From a gamma proteobacterium HdN1 (GTDB taxonomy: Bacteria > Pseudomonadota > Gammaproteobacteria > Pseudomonadales > Ketobacteraceae): DNA of 64,000 bases. Numbering within the stretch: position 1 is the first letter of the stretch; every line of letters starts with the position of its first letter. Shown piece by piece: positions 1-9,826 of the stretch. The translations under genes were made by a program, and so were the position numbers. Location: contig FP929140.1 in assembly GCA_000198515.1 (NCBI GenBank), positions 4,190,527 to 4,254,526 on the forward strand, read 5' to 3'. The notes under the pieces are model-generated. The model made no database searches, was not told the DNA's origin, and was given only the letters and a program-made list of their open reading frames with translations.

Positions 1-54
1 CCGCCTGTCGCTGGCTTGTTACCCACTTTGGTCGCTAGCCCTTAGGAGTAGAGA

Positions 55-1101
55 GTGGGCCATCCAACGCTTAGGATTCAGTTGCTGCGAAAATTCTGGA
101 TCCACCTGTCTTCGGATGAAATGTTCGGCATCATGTCGCCAGACAAGATTCAGAGAGCAGGGCTTTCCCTTAGCGATGTGCGGCGCCTAGAGCTCTCCAA
201 TATTCATAAAATAGAGCGCCAGATCAACGATCTACGTCGCGGCTATGCGACGCTGGACGAAGCTGGAAATATTACGCCAACCTCAACCTCTGCGGAAGCA
301 CAAGGTGTGGCGTTTTCATCCATCATTGAGTTCAGTAGCGGCATTGCGAATTCTGCCGCGAGCCTTCCTGGACTTGCAGAAATGTTGAAGAACGCGCACC
401 AGCGAGATGAACTGGAAGCGTTGGGGCGATTGCTTCGGCTGCAAAAAGTATATCTATTGGCAGAGCGCATCATCCTTAGCAGCAATCTTGATTTGCTGGA
501 TAAGCAGGTGCTGGACGCTCGTTGGTTTAGCCGCTGGCGCATCGAGGTAAGCGAGATCCCCAACGGGCCGCTACAGCAGATGTGGGCGCGGGTTTTGGTG
601 GGCGAGTTGATTCAACCGGGCACGCACAGCTTGCGAGTGCTTGCTTGGCTGGGCGGCATGAGCCTCGACGATGCCGAAGCTGTTGGGCGGCTGGCGAGCA
701 TCGTGCTTGGGGATTTTGTGCATTGTGGCGCCGCCAAGACACTTTCTACCCAATACCCTGTAGAATTTTTTGCACGACTGGAGCAGCTTGGCATCCTCAT
801 GCCAGCAGCAGGTGCTCAATCCTTCAAAGAGCTGCACTTCGTGGCGGAAGAGGCGGGCGGTGATTCTTGCCGGCTGCCCATCGGGGATTGCGAGGCTGTG
901 TTGAGATCAACCGTCGCACGCACGCAGTTTGTTGTACCAGCCTATATTCTCACGTTCCTCGGTCGTGAAGTGGTGTCTCTCTTTACTGTGCAAGCCGATG
1001 CTACCTATCTTAACCTCGTCTCGGATGATTTTCGCTCAAATTCTATCCAAGTCGATATTGTTCCACGAGAATCTGTATTTTTGCGCAGGAAAGTCTCCTA
1101 A
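55..1101 (+). CDS. DUF2806-like protein of unknown function
   Basis: A 348-residue soluble protein with no signal peptide or membrane segment. The start is GTG at 55, preceded by AGGAG at 44-48; in-frame stops at 43 and 49 rule out a longer form. The central part (about residues 154-182) has a W-F-x-R-W-R element followed by LQQMWARVLVGE, a pattern known from DUF2806/TIGR03899-type proteins, and I assign it on that resemblance. The function of this family is not established. The gene stands alone ahead of the large PilZ-GGDEF-EAL gene, 92 bp downstream on the same strand. The family call is moderately sure; the reading frame is secure. Confidence 0.6.
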   Translation: MGHPTLRIQLLRKFWIHLSSDEMFGIMSPDKIQRAGLSLSDVRRLELSNIHKIERQINDLRRGYATLDEAGNITPTSTSAEAQGVAFSSIIEFSSGIANSAASLPGLAEMLKNAHQRDELEALGRLLRLQKVYLLAERIILSSNLDLLDKQVLDARWFSRWRIEVSEIPNGPLQQMWARVLVGELIQPGTHSLRVLAWLGGMSLDDAEAVGRLASIVLGDFVHCGAAKTLSTQYPVEFFARLEQLGILMPAAGAQSFKELHFVAEEAGGDSCRLPIGDCEAVLRSTVARTQFVVPAYILTFLGREVVSLFTVQADATYLNLVSDDFRSNSIQVDIVPRESVFLRRKVS

Positions 1102-1107
1102 CTGCAA

Positions 1108-1117
1108 CTACTCTTAA
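1108..1117 (+). promoter_or_regulatory. CTACTCTTAA motif upstream of a PilZ gene
   Basis: CTACTCTTAA lies 76 bp ahead of the PilZ-DUF1631-GGDEF-EAL start. The same ten bases occur twice ahead of the small PilZ gene at 35656. This could be a shared operator or promoter element, or chance; nothing else in the sequence decides. Confidence 0.3.
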
Positions 1118-1193
1118 GAAAGCAAAATCCGTAAACGTGTGGAGCGTATTCCTTGTCTAAGGGAAGAGGCTCACGGAGCTTTTTAGAGGTTGC

Positions 1194-4100
1194 ATGGAAA
1201 AGCGGAAATTTAAGCGGCTTTCAACTCGGCTTCAAGTGACATTTTCTCTGAGTCAAGAGAACCGCCTTGGGGGCGTTACGCAATATACAGCGGTTCTGCA
1301 GGACTACAGCAGAGGCGGAGTGTTGCTCATTTTTGATCCGCCGGAACGAGACGCTTTGGTCGCCGAGATCAGGCGCAATCTTCACCAAGCAGTGGAAATT
1401 CGGTTTGCCGTTTTGGATCGGCAGCACGAGCTTCAGGGCGAGGTTGTTCACATAAATACCGAGGGAATAGGGATTCGGTTTACCAAACTGGATCCAGCCG
1501 TTTTTTTTGCGCTTACCGATGCTGCTCGACGGGTTGCGTTACAGAACGCAAGTGCCGCACTGATCGTTAATAGAAATGCCGGAGCTACGCATGATCCCAG
1601 CAAGGTGCTCCCGGCTTGTTTGGATGTAGTTCAGGATTTCTGCGCGGAAGTATTGCCCGTTTATATTGCATCCGTTGAGGCGGAGTTGTTAGCGATTGCA
1701 GACCAGCGTAGTGCGCGGATTGAACCGCAGGATGCGATGGATGCGCTCGTTCTATTTAATCGGGAAGGAAAAGCTTTTCAAGCCTCTGTGGAAGAAAATT
1801 ACAGCAAGGCGATACGGGCTCAGTTCCAACCGCTCGGGAACACGAAAGGCGGTGAATTATCTCGCACCCCCCAAACTCCGGCTAGGCTAAGCCTTGTTGA
1901 AAAAGGAGAGTTTGAGGATTGGCTGCAGCTAAAGGTTGCCGTTTCACGAGTCGAGTTAGCCCTGCAGGAAGCCCTCACGGAGCTTGAACTGCGCTTGAAA
2001 GCAGTTTCGGGGCAGCCATTGGTTGATGGGCTTAACCCCTTTTCACCGGCTATTTTTCTGCAAGCTTTGCAGCGCTTCTTCCATAAACACCAGATGAGCC
2101 TGTCCGTTACTGGCGCCTTGTTTCGAAGTGCGAGCACCTTCGCGATTCAACGTTTTGGGGCCATGTTGGCAGAAATTAACAGCTTGTTTGAAGAGTGCGG
2201 CGTGCTTCCCGATCTTGCTGCTGCAAAAAGGCAGGCCAATCAAGTCGCTCCGACTGAATCAAGCACTCCTGTTAAATCTGCGTCAGAACGCCGCAGTAAC
2301 GAACCTGCTGGTACTGGCGGGCTCGGCGCCAATAAAGATAGACCTTCAAAAGCACCTATAGCGGCGCAGGGCCGTGCGCAAACACGTGCTTCGTCAGATC
2401 CTAAATCAGGTGTGCCGCCAAGAGTAGACGGTACACCTGATTCCGCAAATGAAGAAGGGGGGCAGGGGCAAAAGGCATTGCGCGCGGCAAGCGAGATACT
2501 GCGCGCTCAACGCGTGATGGAAAGCTCAAGTGGCCCGTTAGACGTAGGGATGGATCGGGATGATGATTCGTCTTTTTTACCTAGCGTTGACTATCCGCAG
2601 GAAGCGAGTCGTGAAGAGATCCTGCGAGGGCTGACTGCTGTCGCAAACGAGCTCCAGCACTCAATTACTGAATCCGCTAGTGATGAAGCTGAAACTGTAA
2701 GTGTATCCGAGCTTGTTCTGCAGCGTTTGGCGCACTTGAATGTGGTGCCAAGCACTGAGTTGAAAGAATCCCTGAATATGCTTAATTCGCTCGTAGGCAG
2801 TATTGCTGACGCGCAAAAAATGTCGATGCCGCTGAGAGAACAGTTCAGCAAACTACAAGTGCCACTGGCCGCTTTGCGCATTACGGATCCCAGTATTCTT
2901 GATTCTGACCAGCACCCTGTACGCGATCTGTTAAATCAGTTAGCAGCACTTTCTGAACCTGAAAGCGCGAACTATCGGCGGAATGTCGAAATCGTGAATG
3001 AAACGATAAACGAATTATTAAAGGCCGATCCGTTAACGGAGCAGACGATCGTTCGCCTGCAGGGGCCGGTGGGCGATGCAATTGAGAGAGAACAGCGAGT
3101 TGTAGAGAGAAGCATTCATCGGATTGTTGAGGCGTATGAAGGCCGCCAGCGTGTCGAGCAGGTAGATGATTATGTGGCAAATGAGCTGGATAGAATCGTT
3201 GCTGGGCGGTTAATTCCGCGCATTGCATTGACCGTACTTAGCGCCGGCTGGCGCGAGTTGTTGCGCCTGAGTTTGTTACGCGAAGGGATTGATAGTCGAG
3301 CCTGGAGTGCCTCTGTGAGCGCTTTTGAGGATTTGGTCAATATGTTCTCCATACGCCCGGTTCCTGAGCGTGGAGATCACTTTACCTTACCCGCATTGTA
3401 CAAAATTATTGAGTCTGGGCTTACCAAAGTGGCCCGCATTGGTGGCGATGTAGCGAGCCTGATCGCTCAGCTTCGGGAAGCAGAATTACAGCAACAGCCA
3501 GACCTTGTTACTGCTCCCGTTCTAAAGAGAAAAGCGGAGAGAAACGAGCCGCAAGGAAACTATCCACAACGCCAGCACAGAAAACTGCAGCGGGTCAAAG
3601 TGGGGCAATGGCTTGAATCAGGCGTGCGCGATGAGCGCCCTCAAACGCTTCAAGTCGCATGGGTATCACCCGCGCGCGATAAGTTTGTGTTAGCAAATTC
3701 ACAAGGTCAGCGAGTGGATGAGCTTAGTGAAGAAAAGATGCTGGAGCGGCTGACAGATGGCGATATTACCTTACTCACCACCCATAAGATGGGGGCGGTC
3801 GAGAAGGGCTTGGATGCGCTGATTCAAAAGATCTATGACAGGATGAGCGAAGAAGCTTCTCGCGATCCGCTTACACAAGTGTTTACCCGTAAAGAGTTCG
3901 AGCGGAACCTTGCCCAGTGTGTAGCGAGAGCGAAGCGAAATAACACTCAATATGTAGTCGTATATATTGATCTTGTTCAGTTCAAACTCGTAAATAATTT
4001 ATACGGTTATGACGCGGGAGATCAGCTGCTTAAGCAAGCAGCTGGGCGTTTGCACGATGTAAAATTGCCAGATAGCATCATTGGGCGGATTGGCGGAAAT

Positions 4101-5165
4101 GAGTTCGCTATCATTTTTACGATTGCATCGGAGGTGGATGCCTATCGGAGCGCGTGCCGAATCAAAGAGGTTCTTGAGGGAGAAAAGTATAAGTTTACGA
4201 AGGCAAGCCACGTGATCCAAGTGTCGGTTTCAGGCTGTGCCTTTGATCACAAAACGAATAATGTTCTGGAATTGCTGCGTGCCGTAGAAGCTGCGGCACA
4301 AATTGCCAAAGAAAAGGGTTTGAAAGAAGTTCAGATGGTCACACCTGGTGATGCCCGGTTTAAGGAACGCGATACGATGATGCTGTGGGCGGCACGCATT
4401 AGCAAAGCGCTAGATCAGAACGAACTCAGATTACGCGCCCAAAAGATTGCGCCCGTAGCGTCACGGCACCCTGAGTGGCTACCACACTTTGAAATTCTCC
4501 TCACAATTGTGGATGAAAATGGCCAACATAACCCGCCAGCAGACTTTATTCTTGCGGCGGAAGCGTATGGTCGTATGGTGGACGTAGATCGCTGGGTAAT
4601 TAATCGGACACTTACGTGGATGTCTGAAAATCTAGAAAGCCTTGACCAGTTCGGCGGCTTTGCGATTAACCTATCGGGCCACACGCTGAACGATGAAGGC
4701 TTTCTTGATTTTATTTTTGAGCAGCTCGTTCGTCATGAGGTGCCGCGTAACAAGATTATCTTTGAAATTACTGAGACGACAGCCGTCACTAATCTGGATG
4801 AAGCAGCCGATTTTATTGCGGAAATGAAGGAAATCGGCTGTCGCTTTTCTTTAGATGATTTTGGTGCAGGGCAGTCTTCCTACGCGTACTTGAAAAAATT
4901 GCCGGTCGATTTTATTAAAATTGATGGTGCATTCGTTCGCAAAGTAGACGTTGATAAAGTCGACTATGCGCTGGTCAAGTCGATCAGTGAAATGGGGCGT
5001 TTTCTCGGAAAACACATCGTTGCGGAATTTGTTTCGGATCAATCCAAGTACGATACGGTTGTTGGGCTTGGCGTTGATTATTTACAGGGCTGGCATATTG
5101 CCAAGCCCGTTGCGCTTGATGATTTACTGGAGAGCGGCGTCGTGAGTGGTAGCTTGACCTCTTAA
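1194..5165 (+). CDS. PilZ-DUF1631-GGDEF-EAL cyclic di-GMP protein
   Basis: A 1,323-residue cytoplasmic multidomain protein of c-di-GMP metabolism or sensing. Domains in order: PilZ (about 1-110, with a RxxxR-type start KRKFKRLSTR); two DUF1631 blocks (about 120-350 and 460-830) joined by a Ser/Pro-rich linker; GGDEF (about 885-1045); EAL (about 1070-1310). The GGDEF signature is GGNEF near residue 966, so cyclase activity is doubtful. The EAL signature is E-I-L, but the ExT glutamate, DDFGxG (near 1220), the KID lysine, the AE glutamate and the QG glutamine are retained, so phosphodiesterase activity is possible. ATG at 1194 follows GAGG. The DUF1631 part is paralogous to the gene ending at 14542. 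Confidence 0.9.
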   Translation: MEKRKFKRLSTRLQVTFSLSQENRLGGVTQYTAVLQDYSRGGVLLIFDPPERDALVAEIRRNLHQAVEIRFAVLDRQHELQGEVVHINTEGIGIRFTKLDPAVFFALTDAARRVALQNASAALIVNRNAGATHDPSKVLPACLDVVQDFCAEVLPVYIASVEAELLAIADQRSARIEPQDAMDALVLFNREGKAFQASVEENYSKAIRAQFQPLGNTKGGELSRTPQTPARLSLVEKGEFEDWLQLKVAVSRVELALQEALTELELRLKAVSGQPLVDGLNPFSPAIFLQALQRFFHKHQMSLSVTGALFRSASTFAIQRFGAMLAEINSLFEECGVLPDLAAAKRQANQVAPTESSTPVKSASERRSNEPAGTGGLGANKDRPSKAPIAAQGRAQTRASSDPKSGVPPRVDGTPDSANEEGGQGQKALRAASEILRAQRVMESSSGPLDVGMDRDDDSSFLPSVDYPQEASREEILRGLTAVANELQHSITESASDEAETVSVSELVLQRLAHLNVVPSTELKESLNMLNSLVGSIADAQKMSMPLREQFSKLQVPLAALRITDPSILDSDQHPVRDLLNQLAALSEPESANYRRNVEIVNETINELLKADPLTEQTIVRLQGPVGDAIEREQRVVERSIHRIVEAYEGRQRVEQVDDYVANELDRIVAGRLIPRIALTVLSAGWRELLRLSLLREGIDSRAWSASVSAFEDLVNMFSIRPVPERGDHFTLPALYKIIESGLTKVARIGGDVASLIAQLREAELQQQPDLVTAPVLKRKAERNEPQGNYPQRQHRKLQRVKVGQWLESGVRDERPQTLQVAWVSPARDKFVLANSQGQRVDELSEEKMLERLTDGDITLLTTHKMGAVEKGLDALIQKIYDRMSEEASRDPLTQVFTRKEFERNLAQCVARAKRNNTQYVVVYIDLVQFKLVNNLYGYDAGDQLLKQAAGRLHDVKLPDSIIGRIGGNEFAIIFTIASEVDAYRSACRIKEVLEGEKYKFTKASHVIQVSVSGCAFDHKTNNVLELLRAVEAAAQIAKEKGLKEVQMVTPGDARFKERDTMMLWAARISKALDQNELRLRAQKIAPVASRHPEWLPHFEILLTIVDENGQHNPPADFILAAEAYGRMVDVDRWVINRTLTWMSENLESLDQFGGFAINLSGHTLNDEGFLDFIFEQLVRHEVPRNKIIFEITETTAVTNLDEAADFIAEMKEIGCRFSLDDFGAGQSSYAYLKKLPVDFIKIDGAFVRKVDVDKVDYALVKSISEMGRFLGKHIVAEFVSDQSKYDTVVGLGVDYLQGWHIAKPVALDDLLESGVVSGSLTS

Positions 5166-5237
5166 CGGGGGAGGGGCGGGCACTCGGCTCTGTCTGGGAA
5201 TGTCTTTGCTGAGCGCCTTTTTGCCTTAACGCCTTGC

Positions 5238-5264
5238 GCCCAAGGCGCAGTGGGCGCTTTGGGC
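5238..5264. terminator. Hairpin between convergent genes
   Basis: GCCCAAGGCGC (5238-5248) and GCGCTTTGGGC (5254-5264) pair over 11 bp with one G-U, around a 5-nt loop. It sits between the convergent c-di-GMP gene and the YfaZ-like gene, so a bidirectional terminator is likely, although no long T-run follows. Confidence 0.5.
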
Positions 5265-5285
5265 TGTTCGGAGCGTTGCGAGCGC

Positions 5286-5891
5286 TTAGAACGACATCCT
5301 GAACCCTAAATAGGCGCCTTTCTCAAAAGAAATACTGTCCCAATGTTTAACGCCTACCCTAATCTGCCGGTAGCCAACAAAGATCTCCCCTTGTGGAACC
5401 ACCTGCCAGCCGCCCTCTACTCTGGCTTGCCAGAGATTTTTCAAGTTGGAGCCGGTAAGAATGCTGGGTGCGTAAGTGCCACCTACGGTGACCGATAGGC
5501 CTTGAGCATCAGGAATGTTGTATTTGGATTGCAGGGATAGCCCTGCAAAGGTACCGTGAACATGCTTTAAATCTAGGTAGCCAATCTGACCGCCTAGCCC
5601 AAACTCGACATCTCGTAAGTTTGCCATCTGATCTTTGACCATTGCGCCTGCATAATACAGTTGACCGTCACGGTACCTGCGATAGCTCGAATGGTCGCGG
5701 TGGTTGTACAGCCCTGCGTCAAACGTAATCGCGCGCGGGTTAGGTTGATAGGCGTAGTCTAGATGAACCGCATCGTTGTTGAAATCCAGAGAGGCTGTGG
5801 ATTGTGCGGCAACAGCGCCAACGCTGGCGAGCGCAAAACCTAGCCCAACTCCCAATCCAAGACCGGCTGCCAATGTGGTGGAAAAGCGCAT
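5286..5891 (-). CDS. YfaZ-family outer membrane protein
   Basis: A 201-residue exported protein. Residues 1-29 form a signal peptide with a long Ala/Gly/Leu core ending AVAAQS. The rest alternates polar and hydrophobic residues as in a beta-barrel (for example DAVHLDYAY, AYLGFRMSF) and ends in Phe, the usual C-terminal residue of outer-membrane barrels. Sequence character and length match the YfaZ family. No substrate is known for the family, so a transport role would be guesswork. It is transcribed alone, divergently from the SPOR-domain gene; the 243-bp gap must hold both promoters, but I cannot pick out clear boxes. Confidence 0.8.
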   Translation of the reverse strand: MRFSTTLAAGLGLGVGLGFALASVGAVAAQSTASLDFNNDAVHLDYAYQPNPRAITFDAGLYNHRDHSSYRRYRDGQLYYAGAMVKDQMANLRDVEFGLGGQIGYLDLKHVHGTFAGLSLQSKYNIPDAQGLSVTVGGTYAPSILTGSNLKNLWQARVEGGWQVVPQGEIFVGYRQIRVGVKHWDSISFEKGAYLGFRMSF

Positions 5892-6134
5892 GTCACGTAC
5901 TCCATTTGATGTTTGTGCGCGCTAGTCTAACGAAAACATAGGCTTACGTCGACCGTGAATAGGGTGCGGTGCGGATTAAGGCAAAAAATCACGCGATCCA
6001 AGTGCTTTTTTAGGTTGCTAGAACCGAAATTTGCTAGAAAAACAGTGGCCTAGGCGTTTGGTATTTCGCGCCCATTTGCTAGACTTTAATGTAGTATTAA
6101 CCTATTTGATTTTGGTTGAGGATTTGTTGCGAAC

Positions 6135-6908
6135 ATGGTGCATGATTTTGCGAAGCGAAACCAAGCTGCTAAACCCGCGCGTCTGCAGGTGAAACCTAGC
6201 GAGCCAATCAGCCCGAAAAAGGCCGCTCTTCTTGGCTTTGCTGTGTTAGTAGGCGGTGCTGCGGTTTTTCAGGTGGCAAGCATAGCGCATCACTCAATTC
6301 AGGAGTCGTTGGCGCAAGCGCAGGCGGACAAGCAGAGCGAGCGTGAGCGAAAGGCAATGCTGCTTGCGGAAAAAAAACGTGCCGCTGATGAGAAACGCAT
6401 AAAGGCGAGGGTAGAAGCGGAGCGGGTACAGGCAGAAAAGAATTCGGGTTACGAATTCTACGATTACCTCGTTGCGCGTGAATGGCCGGTGCCGGTACTA
6501 ACGGAGGTGTATTCTAAGCCTCAGCCTGTGGCGGCTATAAAAGCGGCACCAAAGCCGATTGCACAGGAAGCGCCGCCTGTAGCGCGTCCACAAACACGAG
6601 ACGTGCCGCCGCGGGAGGTGTCGCCTGTCGCCAAGGTAGCGCCCGCGCAGGCTCCAGTTCGTGAAATCCGGCCTCAGGCTTCTTACTCGGTAGTGGCGGC
6701 GTTTTCGCGGAGTGAGAGCGAAATACTGACCGCTCAGCGCAGACTTGGTAGCTTGGGGTACAGCGCGCGAATTGATTCCGTAGCTGCCAGCGGTGGCGGG
6801 AAACTTTACCGCCTCAAAGTTGGCCCTTTTGACAATCGCGACAAAGCGAATCAGGCTCGTAGTCGGCTTCAGGCTAACAATTATTTCGCCCAGGTTTTTA
6901 GCGACTAG
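6135..6908 (+). CDS. FtsN-like SPOR-domain protein
   Basis: A 257-residue bitopic inner-membrane protein. A short basic cytoplasmic tail is followed by one membrane segment (about 29-51), a charged Lys/Glu/Ala helix (about 55-105), a Pro/Ala-rich linker, and a C-terminal SPOR domain (about 180-257) that should bind denuded septal peptidoglycan. The patch YEFYDYLVAREWPVPV resembles the FYxxL motif of FtsN-like proteins. It is not next to argS or hslVU as ftsN often is, so it may be FtsN or another SPOR protein. The start is ATG at 6135. It is a single-gene unit followed by a strong inverted repeat. Confidence 0.8.
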   Translation: MVHDFAKRNQAAKPARLQVKPSEPISPKKAALLGFAVLVGGAAVFQVASIAHHSIQESLAQAQADKQSERERKAMLLAEKKRAADEKRIKARVEAERVQAEKNSGYEFYDYLVAREWPVPVLTEVYSKPQPVAAIKAAPKPIAQEAPPVARPQTRDVPPREVSPVAKVAPAQAPVREIRPQASYSVVAAFSRSESEILTAQRRLGSLGYSARIDSVAASGGGKLYRLKVGPFDNRDKANQARSRLQANNYFAQVFSD

Positions 6909-6990
6909 ACGTTACGAGCTTTAAGCGCTACGACCTTAACGAAAGATTGAGGCGCGCTGCCGTTCATGCGTCAATTTAGAAACAACTCCA

Positions 6991-7027
6991 TCCAGACTGG
7001 CTTTTTTAACGCGCCAGCCAGTCTGGA
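6991..7027. terminator. Terminator hairpin between SPOR gene and prsT
   Basis: TCCAGACTGGC (6991-7001) and GCCAGTCTGGA (7017-7027) form a perfect 11-bp stem with a 15-nt loop. On the plus strand a short T-run follows at 7036-7040. It lies between convergent genes, so it probably stops both. Confidence 0.65.
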
Positions 7028-7039
7028 GAGCGTTCGTTT

Positions 7040-9685
7040 TTAGCGAGAGGCTTCTTCGTAGTGTTGCTTGATTTCCTCAATTTGAGGTGCGAGTTCATGG
7101 GCTTTTTTCAGCATTTTTTGCGCATCTGCCTTTTTACCCGCTTTGAGTAAAATCCAACCATAGGTGTCAAGCACCGCAGCATCGTTGGGTGAACTGGCTA
7201 CTGCACGTTCAGCGAGTTCTTCTGCGCTCTTGAGGTCGCCTTTTTCACAACGTATCCATGCCAAATTGTTTAGTGCGCGTGCTTCGGTCGGGCGTAGCTC
7301 AATCACTTTGCTGTAGGCGCGCTCAGCGGCGGCTTGATCGTTTTGAGCCTGTTTTCTTAAACCAAGACGCAGCCACGCTTCAACGCTTGATGGTAGTTTT
7401 GTTGTCCATTCGGTCGAAAAATCGTCTTGCGCTTGGGTTTCTAAAAGGCCGCCCAGTCGAATCGCGACGCCATCTGTAGGGTTTGCGCTCCATAGCTTTT
7501 GAAGGGCGTTACGTGCAGCGTCTTTATCGCCCTGAGCAATGAGTAGATCAGCGCGCAGCAGGTCTGGAATTTGTGAGTTGGGATGGGCGCTCTGAATCTG
7601 TGTAACGATTTTTTGCGCTTCAGCATATTTTCCGCTTTCGATCTCAGTGAGCGCGAGCAGATTCAGTAGTTCAAGGCTGTTGCCATCGTTTTGGAGCCCT
7701 TCCATCAAGCTTTTACGAGCGGCCTCCATATCACCCTGCCTCAGCTGCGCTTTGGTGATCAACGCATACAATTGCGTTGCGGCAAGCTTGGGATAGCCCT
7801 GAAACCCACTTCGTGCGAGCGCCTCCTTAATATGCTTTAATGCCTGCGTCAGATCACCTTTGGAACGAAAATAATCTGACAATGTTGCATCAGCACCCCA
7901 CGCATTTATACGTTCATCCGAGATGTGCTGAAGTTGCTTGACAAATGCATCCAGTGTGTTTTCTCGCGCATGGATATTGACAAGCAAGCGAAAAGCGCGA
8001 AGGCTGTTCGGATCCGTGTTAATAATGGTTTCGGCGTAGCTGCGAGCCTTTTTGAGATCACCCCCCTTAAGCTCCAAGATCACCATCGCTGTGAGCGCAT
8101 TTGGATTCGTTGGCTCAAGGCTTAATGCCTTTTCCAAGGCGGGCTTTGCTTGTTTTACAGCGCCTAATTGAGTGTAAATGGAGCCTGCTGCCGCAAGGCC
8201 ATCAGCGTTGGTTGCGAAGTCTTTTTCAATCTGCGCGGCTTGGTTTTTAACGGCATCAAGGTTTTTTTCGCGAAGATAAATCTGTACTAGTTGACCACGC
8301 AATGCAAGTTCACTAGGAGCTTGTTTAATCGCTTTTTCAAGCTGGTCAATTGCGGATTTTGCATCACCTTTCTGCAGATAATATTGAGCGAGAGTGGCTC
8401 TCAGCCCTGTTTTGGAAGGTGCGATTTTTAGCGCTTTCTGGAGAGCCTCCAAACCCTTCTCGCTTTGGCCATTTGCAAGTGCTGCGAGCCCATAAACCCC
8501 TAGCAGATCTGCATCTTCCGGAGAACGGCTCAGGTTGGCTTCAAGCAGGTGCATGGCTTCAGAAACTTTATTGAGCCGGAGCTGGTTTTCTGCAAGAACT
8601 CGCAACGCTTCGGGGCTTGCTGTTTCTGGGTCAATATGCTGCGAAAAGTACTGCTCGGCGCCTTCTAGATCACCCTCGCGCATACGAATAACACCAAGTA
8701 GGCGTCCAGCAGCATCTGGTTCGTTATATTGTTGGTAGAGCCGCATGAGCTTCTGCTCAGCTTCCTGTAGGTTACCTGCCTTGAGTAGTTCTAAGCTTTC
8801 AGCAAACTGCTCTTTGGCGTTATCTGCACCTGGGCGTGCGTCCGCAAGCATACGCGTGTAAATCAATGCCTCTGCGGTATGACCTTGGCGTGTTAAGACG
8901 TTCGCAAGGCCGGTCAGTACGTTTGCGCGTATTTCGGTGATCATATCGGTAGCTGGTAACGTCATAAGCGCGTGGCTAAGTAGTTCTTCAGCCTGATCTA
9001 AATTGTCAGCCTCGCTTGCTATGGAGGCTTTTATAATGAGCGCCTCTGTAAATTCCGGATTTTCTTGGAGCGCAGCGGCAAGTAGCTTCTCAACTTCATC
9101 GTGCGCCCCTGACCTTAGCGCAAGAACGATACGACCTAGTGTTGCCTGCTTATGAATTTCAGGGTTTTTGCTCTTTTTAAGCTTCTCAAAACCTTCACTG
9201 GCCTGTGAAATCTGGCCATTCTGCGCAGCAATCTGTGTGCGATAGAGTGCAATCAACTCTTGTTGCGTAGCGCTTAGATTCTGTGGAGGTTTAGCGAGGT
9301 GTTCTTCTGCTGTTTTTACTTTTCCACGGCGAATCATGGCATCAATCTGGGCAAGAAATAGCGCCGGATTTGCTTGGGTATCAACATGGTTGAATACATT
9401 CAAAGCTTGTTTACCGTCACCAAGGCGCGTATAGATGCCCGAAATCAGTACTAAGGCGGCAGGATCGTTGGGTGCTTTTTGCAGCACATTGCGCGCTTCG
9501 ATAATGGCTGCACGAAATTGCCCCTGATCTTCATATGCCTGTGCGCGCGCAATCGCCTGCTCTTGTGTTTGGGCGCTGGTGTTACTCGTGGGATTTTTTT
9601 CTGAGCAACCAGCCAAAATGAGGCATGAAAAGGAAGCGGCGACTACTAAGGGTTTTAATGCGAAGATTCGTGGTCGTTGAAGCAT
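7040..9685 (-). CDS. prsT: PrsT-type TPR lipoprotein of the XrtA/PEP-CTERM system
   Basis: An 881-residue lipoprotein made almost entirely of tetratricopeptide repeats. The N-terminus is a lipoprotein signal with lipobox LAGC (Cys 27). About 20 TPR-like units follow, many ending in the A-L-x-L-x-P pattern. Size, lipobox and TPR array match PrsT, found with exosortase A (XrtA) and exopolysaccharide loci; TPR lipoproteins of this kind usually serve as scaffolds in polymer export. It lies downstream of prsK-prsR on the same strand, separated from prsR by a repeat-rich lipoprotein gene. No exosortase gene or PEP-CTERM substrate is visible here, so those must lie elsewhere. ATG at 9685. Confidence 0.85.
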   Translation of the reverse strand: MLQRPRIFALKPLVVAASFSCLILAGCSEKNPTSNTSAQTQEQAIARAQAYEDQGQFRAAIIEARNVLQKAPNDPAALVLISGIYTRLGDGKQALNVFNHVDTQANPALFLAQIDAMIRRGKVKTAEEHLAKPPQNLSATQQELIALYRTQIAAQNGQISQASEGFEKLKKSKNPEIHKQATLGRIVLALRSGAHDEVEKLLAAALQENPEFTEALIIKASIASEADNLDQAEELLSHALMTLPATDMITEIRANVLTGLANVLTRQGHTAEALIYTRMLADARPGADNAKEQFAESLELLKAGNLQEAEQKLMRLYQQYNEPDAAGRLLGVIRMREGDLEGAEQYFSQHIDPETASPEALRVLAENQLRLNKVSEAMHLLEANLSRSPEDADLLGVYGLAALANGQSEKGLEALQKALKIAPSKTGLRATLAQYYLQKGDAKSAIDQLEKAIKQAPSELALRGQLVQIYLREKNLDAVKNQAAQIEKDFATNADGLAAAGSIYTQLGAVKQAKPALEKALSLEPTNPNALTAMVILELKGGDLKKARSYAETIINTDPNSLRAFRLLVNIHARENTLDAFVKQLQHISDERINAWGADATLSDYFRSKGDLTQALKHIKEALARSGFQGYPKLAATQLYALITKAQLRQGDMEAARKSLMEGLQNDGNSLELLNLLALTEIESGKYAEAQKIVTQIQSAHPNSQIPDLLRADLLIAQGDKDAARNALQKLWSANPTDGVAIRLGGLLETQAQDDFSTEWTTKLPSSVEAWLRLGLRKQAQNDQAAAERAYSKVIELRPTEARALNNLAWIRCEKGDLKSAEELAERAVASSPNDAAVLDTYGWILLKAGKKADAQKMLKKAHELAPQIEEIKQHYEEASR

Positions 9686-9740
9686 CTAGGAATCATCCTG
9701 AACAATAAGAAACGAGAAAGCCTGCGTCGCGCAGGTAAAT

Positions 9741-9793
9741 TGCTTCCTGCATACAATACTCTTGATGCAGGAAGGTTCTTGATGCAGGAAGCA
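9741..9793. repeat. Alternative hairpins upstream of prsT
   Basis: TGCTTCCTGCAT (9741-9752) is the perfect inverse of ATGCAGGAAGCA (9782-9793). Nine of its bases can also pair with 9764-9772, because CTTGATGCAGGAAG occurs twice (9761-9774 and 9778-9791). In the transcript running into prsT one arm could therefore choose between two partners. This may be a terminator/attenuator or an mRNA processing site. Confidence 0.45.
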
Positions 9794-9826
9794 CAAGCAG
9801 CTGACGGTAAATTACCGTAGGCTGGG

